Source of the DNA: Bog-473 sp036491435
GTDB taxonomy: Bacteria; Actinomycetota; Acidimicrobiia; Acidimicrobiales; RAAP-2
Length of the DNA stretch: 64,000 nt
NCBI GenBank assembly: GCA_036491435.1
Contig: DASXBZ010000012.1
Span: 1-64,000 of the forward strand
Direction of reading: 5' to 3'
This document shows positions 8,022-16,784 of this stretch, piece by piece. Positions within the stretch are counted from its first letter, which is position 1. Each line of letters starts with the position of its first letter. The notes under the pieces were generated by a model. That model ran no database searches and was not told the DNA's origin. It worked only from the letters and a program-made list of their open reading frames with translations. Made by a program: the position numbers and the translations under genes.

Positions 8022-9800
8022 TCAGGCCGGCGGCGGTGTAGCCATGCCCCCGCCCAAGAGCGCCGGCAGCGCGGTCGCTCGCATCCGGGCCAACACCCGG
8101 TCCGTGACGAGGACGGCGTCCGGGTGGACTCCACCGTTGCGTTCGACTTCCTCCCGCCAGGACGCAGCCCGCGCCTCGAGCAAGCCCGGCTCGTCGAGCT
8201 GTGCGCAGTCGATGCGGTCGTTCGTGACGTCGATCACGATGGTGTCACCCTGCTCGACGAGCGCGATGGGCCCGCCGAGGAAGGCTTCCGGCGCGACGTG
8301 GCCGATCACCAGTCCGACCGATCCACCGGAGAACCGCGCGTCGGTCATCAGCGCGATGGTGATGTCGCGTTCGCGGCACAACGCGGTGATCCGCGACGTG
8401 GGGTCGAGCAGCTCCGGCATGCCCGGCGCACCCCGGGGGCCTTCGTAGCGGATCACCACCATGTCATTGTCCTGAAAGCTGTCCGGCTGCTGGTCGAGAG
8501 CCTCGACGAGGGCGCGCTCGCTGTTGAACACGCGGGCCTTTCCGGTGAACACGCCGTCCTGCACGCCTCGTTCGACACCGGCAACCTTGAGGATCGCGCC
8601 ACCCTCCGGCGCAAGGTTCCCCCGAAGCAGGCGGAGCCCGCCCGTCTCCTTGAAGGGCTTGTCGACCGAGTAGATGACGTCCTGGTCCGGTGACGGCGGG
8701 TCGAGCCGACGAACCTGTTCGGCCAGTGTCTCGCCGGTGCACGTGAGGGCCTCGCCGTCGAGGAAGCCGGCGTCGAGGAGCTCCTTGACGATGACCTGCA
8801 GCCCGCCCTTGGCGTCGACGTCCACCATGGAGTAATCGCCGAACGGCCGCATGTTGACCAGCACCGGCAAGCGGCGAGCCAGGTCGTTGAACTCGGCCTG
8901 GCTGAGCACCTCGGCCCACAGGTCGATCCCCGCGGCCCGGGCGATCTCGACGCTATGCAACGCGACGTTGGTGGAGCCGCCCATGGCGATGGCCACGGTC
9001 AACGCATTGCGGAGCGCGGAAGGCGTGACGATGGCACGGGGCGTGATACTCCGACCGCGCATGGCCAACAGGCAGTCGACGAGCTCGTCGGGGAACTCGG
9101 CCAGCCGACGCGGGTCGTCGGACGGCGGGGCGACCATGTGCAGCGGCTCGAGCCCGAGCACCGCGATGAACGTTTGCATCGTGTTGTACGTGAACATGCC
9201 GCCACAGCTGCCTTGGCCTGGACAGGCGTGCAGTGCATAACGGGCGCGGACGGCCTCATCCTGGTCGGCGACCTGGAAGGCAGCGACGATGTCGATCGGC
9301 GCTCCGGTCTCCGGGTCGATCCCGGGCCGGATCGGCCCGTCCGAGAGGATGACGGCGGGGGTGTCGTTCTCGAGGATGGCGGCGAGCGTGCCGACGGGCG
9401 GCTTGTCGCACGCGACGACGGCGACGAGCCCGGCGACTTTGTTCGCGACGAGGTGCACGTCGGCGACGTCGTGGACGAGCTCCCGTCCGACGAGGGAGAA
9501 GCGCATCTCCGGCGTGCCGTTGAGCTGGCCGTCCGAGACGCCCAGGGTGAACGCCGGTGGAATCAGCCGGACCGCGAGGTCGTCCTCCGCAATGCGCCGC
9601 GACAGCGCGGACTGGATGATCTGCACCTTCTCGGGGACGCCGAGGTAGCACTGGCTGTCGCCGAGGTTCCCGATGACCGCCCACACGGGATCGTGGATCT
9701 TCTGGACGTCCTCACCGAGGAATTCGGCGGTGCCGACCCGCTGCACGTCGCGCCCCGGGTTCAACGAGACGAACGTGGACACCGGTTGTTCGCTGCTCAT
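8022..9800 (-). CDS. ilvD: IlvD/Edd-family dehydratase (divergent dihydroxy-acid dehydratase)
   Basis: 592-residue Fe-S dehydratase. The three cluster cysteines of the family are at C51, C131 (CDK, with the Lys that is carbamylated in IlvD) and C199 (PGQGSCGGMFTYNTM). The surrounding motifs differ from textbook dihydroxy-acid dehydratase: SDGQLNGTPEMRFSL replaces the usual SDGIAMGHEGMRYSL-like stretch and CDKPPVG replaces CDKxxPG. It also lies 5 kb from ilvBNC on its own. It could be the cell's valine/isoleucine dehydratase or a sugar-acid dehydratase; I lean to IlvD-like with uncertain substrate. The ATG at 9800 opens the conserved part; a longer open frame upstream runs antisense to nothing plausible and has the wrong composition. 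Confidence 0.8.
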   Translation of the reverse strand: MSSEQPVSTFVSLNPGRDVQRVGTAEFLGEDVQKIHDPVWAVIGNLGDSQCYLGVPEKVQIIQSALSRRIAEDDLAVRLIPPAFTLGVSDGQLNGTPEMRFSLVGRELVHDVADVHLVANKVAGLVAVVACDKPPVGTLAAILENDTPAVILSDGPIRPGIDPETGAPIDIVAAFQVADQDEAVRARYALHACPGQGSCGGMFTYNTMQTFIAVLGLEPLHMVAPPSDDPRRLAEFPDELVDCLLAMRGRSITPRAIVTPSALRNALTVAIAMGGSTNVALHSVEIARAAGIDLWAEVLSQAEFNDLARRLPVLVNMRPFGDYSMVDVDAKGGLQVIVKELLDAGFLDGEALTCTGETLAEQVRRLDPPSPDQDVIYSVDKPFKETGGLRLLRGNLAPEGGAILKVAGVERGVQDGVFTGKARVFNSERALVEALDQQPDSFQDNDMVVIRYEGPRGAPGMPELLDPTSRITALCRERDITIALMTDARFSGGSVGLVIGHVAPEAFLGGPIALVEQGDTIVIDVTNDRIDCAQLDEPGLLEARAASWREEVERNGGVHPDAVLVTDRVLARMRATALPALLGGGMATPPPA

Positions 9801-9832
9801 GGGGCGCAAGCATACGGCCGCCCATGTGCAGG

Positions 9833-12061
9833 TCAGGCGGGCGTGGGCACCGGCGTCGATGCCGGAGTAGGAGTGGGGGTCGGGGTCGGTGTGACCTCGA
9901 TCCCAAGTTTGGGCATCGAGCGGTCCATCCAGCGGGGCAGCCACCAGTTGACAGGCCCGAGCACCTCCATGATCGACGGGACGAGCACCATGCGGACCAG
10001 GGTGGCGTCGATCAGCACCGCTGTCGCCAGCCCGAGACCGAACACCTTGAGGATGTGGAGCGGGTCCTTGATGATGAACGAGCCGAAGACGCAGAACATG
10101 ATCGCCGCCGCGGCCGTGATGATGCGGCCGGTGACGGCCAGGCCGTCCGCCACTGCGGTCGAGTTCTCGCCCGTGCGCAGCCACTCCTCGCGGATGCGCG
10201 AGAGCAGGAAGACCTCGTAGTCCATGGAGAGGCCGAAGAGGACGACGAACATCGCCACGGGGATCCAGGGGTCGATCGGCCCCTTCTCGCCGATGCCGAT
10301 CACGCTCCCCGCCCAGCCCCACTGGAACACGGCCACCATCACCCCGTAGGCCGCACCGACGCTCAGCAGGTTCATGATCACCGCCTTGAGCGGAAGGACC
10401 AGCGAGCGGAAGACGACCATGAGGAGCAGGAAAGACAGGATCAGCACCGCGGCGATCACGATGTAGAGGCGGTGGCCGAGGAAGTTGGCGGCGTCGATCG
10501 ACGCCGCGGTCTCCCCGCCGACCTGCGCGTTCACGCCGGTCCCGTCGGCGATGGGCGGGATCACGTCGGAACGCAGACGGTTCACGAGGTCGACGGTCTG
10601 CGACGCCTGCGGCGAGGTCGTCGGGATGACCGGGATGAGGGCACCCGTGTCGCTCGCGTTGAACTGCGCCGGAGCCGTGAAGGCGACGCCCGGCACCCCG
10701 GAGGAGAGGGCGCGCTCGAGGTGCCGCACCGTCGGCACGTCCGAAGGCCCGTTCATGGCGACCGCGACGATGAGCGGACCGTTGAACCCGGGGCCGAATC
10801 CCTGGCCCAGGAGGTCGTAGGCCTGGCGCGTGGTCAGACTCGAAGGGTCGTTGCCGGCGTCGGTGAACTGGAGCCGCATGCTGAACAGCGGGAGTGCAAG
10901 CGCCACAAGGACGAGGACCGCCGCGATGCCGGTGAACCAGGCCCGTCTCTGGATGAACCGGCTCCAGCGATGCCAGAACCCGTTCTCCGGCGGGGGCCCG
11001 CCGCTCTGGAGCAGCCCAGGGATGTGCAGCTTGTCGATCACGTTGCCGGCGAACCCGAGCATCGCCGGGAGGAGCGTCAGCGCCGCCAAGAGCACCATCA
11101 GCACAGCCGCGATGCAGGCGGTGGCGAGCCCGATCATGTAGGGCTGCTGAATGAGGTACAGCCCGAACAGGGAGATCACGACCGTCGTGCCAGCGAACAT
11201 GACCGACCGCCCTGCGGTCATATGGGACGTCATCACCGCGTCGCGCGGCGTCCGGCCCTCGAAGATGCCTTGTCGGTACCGAGTCACGATGAAGAGCGCG
11301 TAGTCGATGCCGACGCCGAGGCCGATCATGATCGCCATCTCGGGTGAGAAGGTGGGCACCGTCAACACGTGGGTGAGCAGTTCCAGCAGGGCGATGCCGA
11401 TGCCGAGCCCAGCCAGGGCGGTTATCACCGGGAGCCCCATCGCCACCACCGAGCCGAACGCCAGCAGCATGATCAGCAGCGCTGCCGTGATGCCGATGCC
11501 CTCGCTCGGTCCCGGCGCTGCGGTGGCGGCGGCGGAGATCGGACTTCCGCCCAACTCCACCTTCACCCCCTGGGTCGCCGTGCCCTGCGCCTTGGAGATG
11601 ACCGTCTTCACTGCGCCAGTCGGGATGTCGGCGGTGTCCGTCGTGAACTGGATCTCGGCGTAAGCGATGTCACCTCTTGGCGCGATCTGGTGTGCTCCCT
11701 GCGCCGAGAACGGGCTGGTAATGGCCTGGACATAGGGAAGCGGTCGCACTTTGTCGATGACGCCGGTGATCGCCGCCTGGTTGGCGGCGATCGGCGTCGA
11801 CGTGCGGAACACGATGTCGGCGGTGTCGCCCGACTTCGACGGGAAGCGCTCTTGGAGGATGTTCTGCGCCTGCTGCGACGGGGTGTTGCCGGCGGTGAAT
11901 TTGTTCTTGAACGTGGTGCCCACCGTCACCGAGATGACCGTGATGCCGATGATTGCGCCGATCCACAGCACGAGCACGAGCCGGCGGTGGTCGTAGCACC
12001 GGCCCGCCAGGCGACCGAGCGCCGTGACCCTGGTCTCGGGGCTGATGTCCGTGCCGCTCAC
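9833..12061 (-). CDS. MmpL-type RND family exporter
   Basis: 742-residue MMPL/RND membrane transporter with a duplicated layout: one N-terminal helix (VLVLWIGAIIGITVISV), a soluble porter loop, five helices including the GLGVGIDYALFIVTRYRQG motif, then the second half with helix, loop and GLSMDYEVFLLSRIREEW plus four closing helices. These Asp/Tyr motifs are the proton relay. It likely exports a lipid or hydrophobic compound. The tail is a Thr-Pro repeat (residues about 724-742), encoded by a 6-bp repeat. A GTG start is preceded by GGACGG. Divergent tetR and the operator at 12081 suggest repression by that regulator. Confidence 0.92.
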   Translation of the reverse strand: MSGTDISPETRVTALGRLAGRCYDHRRLVLVLWIGAIIGITVISVTVGTTFKNKFTAGNTPSQQAQNILQERFPSKSGDTADIVFRTSTPIAANQAAITGVIDKVRPLPYVQAITSPFSAQGAHQIAPRGDIAYAEIQFTTDTADIPTGAVKTVISKAQGTATQGVKVELGGSPISAAATAAPGPSEGIGITAALLIMLLAFGSVVAMGLPVITALAGLGIGIALLELLTHVLTVPTFSPEMAIMIGLGVGIDYALFIVTRYRQGIFEGRTPRDAVMTSHMTAGRSVMFAGTTVVISLFGLYLIQQPYMIGLATACIAAVLMVLLAALTLLPAMLGFAGNVIDKLHIPGLLQSGGPPPENGFWHRWSRFIQRRAWFTGIAAVLVLVALALPLFSMRLQFTDAGNDPSSLTTRQAYDLLGQGFGPGFNGPLIVAVAMNGPSDVPTVRHLERALSSGVPGVAFTAPAQFNASDTGALIPVIPTTSPQASQTVDLVNRLRSDVIPPIADGTGVNAQVGGETAASIDAANFLGHRLYIVIAAVLILSFLLLMVVFRSLVLPLKAVIMNLLSVGAAYGVMVAVFQWGWAGSVIGIGEKGPIDPWIPVAMFVVLFGLSMDYEVFLLSRIREEWLRTGENSTAVADGLAVTGRIITAAAAIMFCVFGSFIIKDPLHILKVFGLGLATAVLIDATLVRMVLVPSIMEVLGPVNWWLPRWMDRSMPKLGIEVTPTPTPTPTPASTPVPTPA

Positions 12062-12080
12062 CCGTTCACCGTCCTATGAT

Positions 12081-12093
12081 TCATCACTGATGA
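12081..12093. promoter_or_regulatory. Palindromic operator TCATCA-C-TGATGA
   Basis: Perfect 6-1-6 inverted repeat in the mmpL/tetR intergenic region. It covers the predicted start of transcription of mmpL (hexamers below), where a TetR dimer would block initiation. Outer bases are partly symmetric as well. Confidence 0.6.
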
Positions 12094-12122
12094 GTTCTAA
12101 CACAGAATTCCCCGCTGGTGAA
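12094..12122 (-). promoter_or_regulatory. Candidate mmpL promoter
   Basis: TTCACC (12117-12122) and TAGAAC (12094-12099) with 17-nt spacing on the minus strand. Transcription would begin inside the palindrome at 12081-12093. Confidence 0.4.
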
Positions 12123-12157
12123 TACCTGTTGACCCGGCAATTCGCGGCGCCACGGCG

Positions 12158-12751
12158 GTGAGTGCCGTCGGGCGCCGGCCGGGCAACGCGGACACCAGGG
12201 GTGAGATCGTCGAGGCGGCCAAGCGCGTCTTCGCCGACAAAGGCTATGACGGCGCCAGCCTGCGCGGCGTCGCCCGCGAAGCCGGTGTCGACCCTGCGCT
12301 GGTCCACCACTATTTCGACGGGAAGGCCAGCCTGTTCGTGGCCGCCATGGCGCTGCCCTTCGACCCGAGGCAGGTGAAGGAGCACGCCGCCGGAGCTGAG
12401 TACTCGGGCTCCCGCACCATCGAGGGCTTCCTCACCATGTGGGACCTCGCCGAGGGCACCGGGTCGTCGTTCGCCTCGTGTCTCTCCGCCATGGCCGCCT
12501 CGACCAAGGTGGCCGATGCCATGCGCGAATTCGTCAACGAGCGCGTATGGAGCGTCCTGCGGCACAACGACGACGAAACCGAGACGGTGCGGCGGCGTCG
12601 CACCGCCATGGTCTCGTCACAGCTGATGGGGCTGGCCTTTGCCCGCTACATCCTGCGCGTGCCACCGATGTCAACGGCATCGCCCAAGCAGATCGGGCGC
12701 TGGGTCGGACCGACGCTCGACCGCTACGTGAAGGAGCCGCTCGCGTCCTAG
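12158..12751 (+). CDS. TetR-family repressor
   Basis: 197-residue regulator. The N-terminal helix-turn-helix is typical: RGEIVEAAKRVFADKGYDG, then SLRGVAREAGVDPALVHHYFDGKASLF at about 27-52. The C-terminal ligand domain (60-195) has no assigned effector. Divergent orientation to the MmpL exporter with a shared palindrome suggests it controls that exporter and itself, the common TetR-efflux arrangement. GTG start at 12158. Its TAG stop shares a CTAG palindrome with the stop of convergent gatB, so the genes overlap by four bases. Confidence 0.93.
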   Translation: MSAVGRRPGNADTRGEIVEAAKRVFADKGYDGASLRGVAREAGVDPALVHHYFDGKASLFVAAMALPFDPRQVKEHAAGAEYSGSRTIEGFLTMWDLAEGTGSSFASCLSAMAASTKVADAMREFVNERVWSVLRHNDDETETVRRRRTAMVSSQLMGLAFARYILRVPPMSTASPKQIGRWVGPTLDRYVKEPLAS

Positions 12752-14178
12752 CCGCGGCGGCGACGGAGCTCGGCGGCGACCTCTTTGCCGTTGGCGTTGC
12801 CCGACGTCGCCTTCATCACCTTGCCGGTGAAGAACCCCATGAGCTTGTCGTCACCATCGAGGAAACGCGCCCACTCGTCGGGGTTCGCCGCGACGACGTC
12901 GTCGACAACTGCGGCCAACGAGTCAGCGCCCATGGCTTCGAAGCCCATTTCCTTCGCCACCGCGGCCGGGTCGCCGCCGCCCTGTTCGAGGAGGGCGGCC
13001 AGCACGGCCTTGGACTGGGTGGCCGACAGCTGCCCGCCGGACTCGAGGGCCAGCAGTGACGCAAACGAACCCGAGTCGAGACGCAACCCGGCCTCGCTTT
13101 GCGCCGCGACCTCGTTGGCGGCGCGCACCAGCGCGAGCGCCGGAGGCGCTCCCTTGTCTGACGCTGCGTTGACCAGCCCGTCGAGGCCCAGGTCGACGAC
13201 CGCGTTGATCTGGTCGAGCTCGGCTGCGCTGGGGTCACCGCCGAGCGCGGTCACCAGCGCGGCACGCCGGTCGGCCGGCATGGCCCCCAGCGAGCCCCGC
13301 ACCCGGTCGCGCCACGGGGCGTCGGGTGCCAACGGCACCAGATCGGGCTCGGGGAAATAGCGGTAGTCGTTCGCCTCTTCCTTCGACCGCAGCGCGTCCG
13401 TACGCCCCGCCGACTCGTCCCAATGGCGGGTCTCCTGAACGACCACGCCGCCTCCCTCGAGGAGCGCGATCTGGCGGGCCACCTCGTAGTCGATCGCACG
13501 ACCGAGCGAGGAAAACGAGTTGAGGTTCTTGATCTCGCAGCGGGTGCCGAACTCGAGGCTGCCGGTCGGACGGACAGAGACGTTGGCGTCGACCCGCATG
13601 GACCCCTCCTCCATCCGGCCGTCTGACGCCCCCGTCGCCACGAGGATCCAGCGCAACTCCGATGCATACGCCCGAGCCTGTGCCGACGTGCGCATGTCGG
13701 GCTCGCTGACGATCTCGACCAGCGGCACGCCCGAGCGGTTGTAGTCGACCAGCGCGTGCTCAGCCGCGTTGATACGGCCACTCGCGCCCACATGGGTGAG
13801 CTTGCCGGTGTCCTCCTCCATGTGCGCCCGCGTCACGCCCACCCGGAAGCCGTCGGGCAGATCCAACCACCCGTCGACGTTCAGGGGCAGGTCGTACTGG
13901 CTGATCTGATAGTCCTTGGCCTGGTCGGGATAGAAGTAGTTCTTGCGGGCGAATTCGGACGGTCGGATCTCGCAGTGGAGCGCCGTACCGATCCGCATGG
14001 CCAGCTCGACGGCCTGCTCGTTGAGAACCGGCAGTGAGCCCGGGAGCCCGATGCAGGTCGGGCAGATGTTGACGTTGGGCTCGTCGCCGAACGCATTGCG
14101 GCACCCGCAGAACAACTTGGTCTTCGTCGCGAGCTCGCTGTGCACCTCGAGCCCGATCACGGTCTCCCACTCGCTCAT
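12748..14178 (-). CDS. gatB: Asp-tRNA(Asn)/Glu-tRNA(Gln) amidotransferase subunit B
   Basis: tRNA-binding and kinase subunit of GatCAB, which converts mis-charged Glu-tRNA(Gln) (and Asp-tRNA(Asn)) to the amidated form. 476 residues: the catalytic cradle with IGLEVHSELATKTKLFCGC (Zn/Mg region, cysteines near 23-43), YFYPDQAKDYQISQYD and EIKNLNSF, followed by the helical YqeY-like tail that contacts tRNA. The ATG at 14178 overlaps the gatA stop (ATGA). Last gene of the hydrolase-gatC-gatA-gatB operon. Confidence 0.97.
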   Translation of the reverse strand: MSEWETVIGLEVHSELATKTKLFCGCRNAFGDEPNVNICPTCIGLPGSLPVLNEQAVELAMRIGTALHCEIRPSEFARKNYFYPDQAKDYQISQYDLPLNVDGWLDLPDGFRVGVTRAHMEEDTGKLTHVGASGRINAAEHALVDYNRSGVPLVEIVSEPDMRTSAQARAYASELRWILVATGASDGRMEEGSMRVDANVSVRPTGSLEFGTRCEIKNLNSFSSLGRAIDYEVARQIALLEGGGVVVQETRHWDESAGRTDALRSKEEANDYRYFPEPDLVPLAPDAPWRDRVRGSLGAMPADRRAALVTALGGDPSAAELDQINAVVDLGLDGLVNAASDKGAPPALALVRAANEVAAQSEAGLRLDSGSFASLLALESGGQLSATQSKAVLAALLEQGGGDPAAVAKEMGFEAMGADSLAAVVDDVVAANPDEWARFLDGDDKLMGFFTGKVMKATSGNANGKEVAAELRRRRG

Positions 14179-15596
14179 GGCGCGCACGCCTCCACGACAC
14201 GGGCGACCCGGAACAACATGGCTTCGCCCAGCGCCGGCGCCAGCACCTGCACGCCGACGGGCAAGCCGTCGTCGCCCGTGCCGAAGGGCACCGAGATCGC
14301 AGGATGCCCCGAGAGATTGGAGGGGATCGTGCAGACGTCGTTCATGTACATCGCCATGGGGTCATCCACCTTGGCCCCCAGGTCGAACGCCGTCGTCGGC
14401 GCCGTCGCCCCGAGAAGGACGTCGTAGGACTCGTAGGCACGGTCGAAGGCCCGCATGACGAGCGTCCGCACCCGCTGCGCCTGCGCGTAATAGGCGTCGT
14501 AGTACCCGGCGGACAGGGCGTAGGTCCCGAGCATGACCCGGCGCTTCACCTCCGCCCCGAACCCGGCCGTCCGAGTGGCCGTGTTCATCGCCTCGACGTC
14601 GTCACCGTCCACCCGAAGCCCGTACCGCACGCCGTCGTAGCGGGCAAGGTTCGAGGACGCCTCGGCCGGCGCGATGAGGTAGTACGCCGAGAGGCCGTAG
14701 GAGAACTCGGGCACCGAGACCTCCTCGACCTTCGCGCCCGCGCTCGCCAGTGCGTCGGCCGCCTCCTGCACCCGTGCGGCCACGTCCGCCGCGCACCCGT
14801 CGACCAGGTCGCGGCACAAACCGATCCGGATCCCCTCGACGCCGTCGCCGAGGCCGGGCGACGTCGGTTCCGGTGTCGACGGCAACGACGTGCTGTCCAT
14901 CGGGTCGTGCCCGGCGATGACGTCGAAAAGGAGCGCGGCGTCCTCGACCGTGGTGGAGAAGGGCCCGATCTGGTCGAGCGAGCTTGCGAAGGCCACCAGC
15001 CCATAGCGAGACACCCGGCCGTACGTCGGCTTCATCCCGACGACACCACAGAGGGCGGCGGGCTGCCGAATCGAGCCGCCGGTATCCGAGCCGAGGGCGA
15101 GCGGCGCGAAGCCGGCGGCGACCGCAGCCGCCGATCCGCCGCTGCTGCCGCCGGGGACCTTCTCGGTGGAACGAGGATTCCTCGTCGGGCCGAAGGCGGA
15201 GTTCTCGGTCGACGAACCCATGGCGAACTCGTCCATGTTCGTCTTGCCTAGCGCGACCGCACCGGCGCGCCGCAGCGCCTCGACGACCGTGGCGTCGTAG
15301 GGCGGTCGCCATCCTTCGAGGATCCGAGACCCGCAGGTCGTCGCGAACCCGCGCGTGCACAGGTTGTCCTTCAGGGCGACGGGCACCCCGGCCAGCGGGC
15401 CCGGGTCCTCTCCCGCGGCCACTGCGGCGTCGACCGCATCGGCCTGCGCCCGAGCCGCATCCTCCATCACGTCGAGGAACGTGTGGAAGCGGGCATCATC
15501 GGTCGCGACTGCGGCCAGCGCCTCATCGGTGACCTCGCGGGCCGAACGAACGCCCGAGCGCACCTCCGCGGCCAGCGACACCGCCGAAGAGGTCAC
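14175..15596 (-). CDS. gatA: Asp-tRNA(Asn)/Glu-tRNA(Gln) amidotransferase subunit A
   Basis: Amidase subunit that hydrolyses glutamine and feeds ammonia to GatB. The Ser-cisSer-Lys triad is present: Lys in VALKDNLCTRG, cis-Ser in PGGSSGGSAAAVAAG and nucleophile Ser in GSDTGGSIRQPA. 473 residues, normal length. GTG start overlaps the gatC stop as GTGA. Confidence 0.97.
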   Translation of the reverse strand: MTSSAVSLAAEVRSGVRSAREVTDEALAAVATDDARFHTFLDVMEDAARAQADAVDAAVAAGEDPGPLAGVPVALKDNLCTRGFATTCGSRILEGWRPPYDATVVEALRRAGAVALGKTNMDEFAMGSSTENSAFGPTRNPRSTEKVPGGSSGGSAAAVAAGFAPLALGSDTGGSIRQPAALCGVVGMKPTYGRVSRYGLVAFASSLDQIGPFSTTVEDAALLFDVIAGHDPMDSTSLPSTPEPTSPGLGDGVEGIRIGLCRDLVDGCAADVAARVQEAADALASAGAKVEEVSVPEFSYGLSAYYLIAPAEASSNLARYDGVRYGLRVDGDDVEAMNTATRTAGFGAEVKRRVMLGTYALSAGYYDAYYAQAQRVRTLVMRAFDRAYESYDVLLGATAPTTAFDLGAKVDDPMAMYMNDVCTIPSNLSGHPAISVPFGTGDDGLPVGVQVLAPALGEAMLFRVARVVEACAP

Positions 15597-15910
15597 GGTG
15601 CCTGACCGCCGATGCGCGGCACCCGGAAGCGGTGATCCTCCACCGCAGGCGCGGCCGCCAGGACCTCGTCGCGGTCGAGGCTGGGACGAGGCTCGTCCCT
15701 GCGCAGCACGTTCTCGAGCGCGATGGGGTGCGACGACGGCTCCAAGTGCGAGAGGTCGAGCGACGCGACGTCCGCCGCGTGGTCCAGCACGGTGCGGAGC
15801 TGGGCCGTGAAGAGCTCGACTTCGTCTTCGGTCAGGTCCAGGCGGGCCAGGTGCGCGACGTGGATGACGTCGTCGCGGCTGAGCGAGCTGGTGACCCGCT
15901 CGTCGCTCAC
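15593..15910 (-). CDS. gatC: Asp-tRNA(Asn)/Glu-tRNA(Gln) amidotransferase subunit C
   Basis: 105-residue clamp subunit that wraps between GatA and GatB. Family features: N-terminal VIHVAHLARLDLTEDEVELF, central LEPSSHPIALENVLRRDEPRPS, and C-terminal HRFRVPRI. GTG start at 15910 overlaps the hydrolase stop by GTGA; the coding frame upstream of it belongs to the hydrolase region and is not part of the gene. Confidence 0.95.
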   Translation of the reverse strand: MSDERVTSSLSRDDVIHVAHLARLDLTEDEVELFTAQLRTVLDHAADVASLDLSHLEPSSHPIALENVLRRDEPRPSLDRDEVLAAAPAVEDHRFRVPRIGGQAP

Positions 15911-16671
15911 GGACTCACGGCGGCCAGCACGCCGCTGAGGAACTCGACCGTGCGTGCCTCGATCTCGTCCTTGTCGTAGTCGAGCGTCGCGACGTGGTAG
16001 CTCCGTTCGAGAACGACCTGCTCGATCGGCCCCTTCACCCGCTCCAGGAGCACGTCGCTCGACGTGGGGTCGACCACGTGGTCCTGCTTGCTGGTGAACA
16101 CCAACACGGGACAGGCCACCGAGCCGAGCTTCGCCTCGACCTCCTCGACGCCCTCGAAGAGAGACAACGCCGCCCGTAGCGGCAATTCGGGGTACGCGGA
16201 CTCGACCGAGCCCTCCATGGCGATGTCCGAGCCGATGCCCGGCGCGATCTCGTCGCCGCCCTCGATCATGGCCTCGATGAACCCTGTCGTAGCCGTGTCG
16301 GGTGGGGTCACCAGGGGGTTCACCACCGCCAACGCCGCCACCTCGGGATGATGCTCCGCCAACCAGACGGCGAGGCTCCCGCCCATCGACAGCCCGACCA
16401 CCGCCACCGCGTCGCAACGGGCCGCCAACGCGGTGAACGCGTCGTCGGCCGCCTCACACCATTCGGGCCACCGGGTCGGCACCATGTCGGAGATGTCGGT
16501 GCCGTGGCCGGGAAGCAGTGGCAGCTCCACCGTGAAACCGGCGTCCGCCAGCGCGAGGGCCAACCCGCGCATCGACTGGGGGTTGCCGGTGAACCCGTGG
16601 AGGACGAGTGCGCCGCGCGCGTCGCCGGTGGCCGAATAGGGCTCTGCACCGGGGATGATGGGGTGGGTCAC
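15907..16671 (-). CDS. Alpha/beta hydrolase (Est30/monoacylglycerol lipase-like)
   Basis: 254-residue serine hydrolase. The oxyanion region LVLHGFTGNPQSM, nucleophile elbow GLSMGGS, the acid in DHVVDP and the terminal catalytic His in SYHVATLDYDKDEI all match the carboxylesterase Est30/thermophilic monoglyceride lipase group; the HVxTLDxxKD tail is especially typical. Probably acts on short-chain esters or monoglycerides. The GTG at 16671 is preceded at 8 nt by TAGGCT, so the mRNA is likely leaderless; the upstream extension rich in Arg/Leu is not used. It leads the gatCAB operon, with no evident functional link. Confidence 0.88.
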   Translation of the reverse strand: MTHPIIPGAEPYSATGDARGALVLHGFTGNPQSMRGLALALADAGFTVELPLLPGHGTDISDMVPTRWPEWCEAADDAFTALAARCDAVAVVGLSMGGSLAVWLAEHHPEVAALAVVNPLVTPPDTATTGFIEAMIEGGDEIAPGIGSDIAMEGSVESAYPELPLRAALSLFEGVEEVEAKLGSVACPVLVFTSKQDHVVDPTSSDVLLERVKGPIEQVVLERSYHVATLDYDKDEIEARTVEFLSGVLAAVSP

Positions 16672-16679
16672 GAATCGGC

Positions 16680-16685
16680 AGCCTA
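16680..16685 (-). promoter_or_regulatory. -10 hexamer TAGGCT, hydrolase-gatCAB
   Basis: 8 nt before the GTG at 16671; fits a leaderless promoter. Confidence 0.45.
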
Positions 16686-16784
16686 CTGGCGAGGGGAGTA
16701 GGGTTCCGGCGGCCAGAAGGCTCCGGGCGGGGCGACAGAGGCGCACCAAACGAGCGAGACCGAAGACGAAGGAGCACAAACGAA

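Noticed and set aside
9801..10322. N-terminal extension of the IlvD-like protein
   Set aside because: The frame overlaps mmpL on the same strand and has MmpL-shadow composition; the conserved domain starts at 9800.
15911..16417. Longer gatC frame reading into the hydrolase gene
   Set aside because: Arg/Gly-rich shadow of the hydrolase; the GTGA overlap and family length fit the GTG at 15910.
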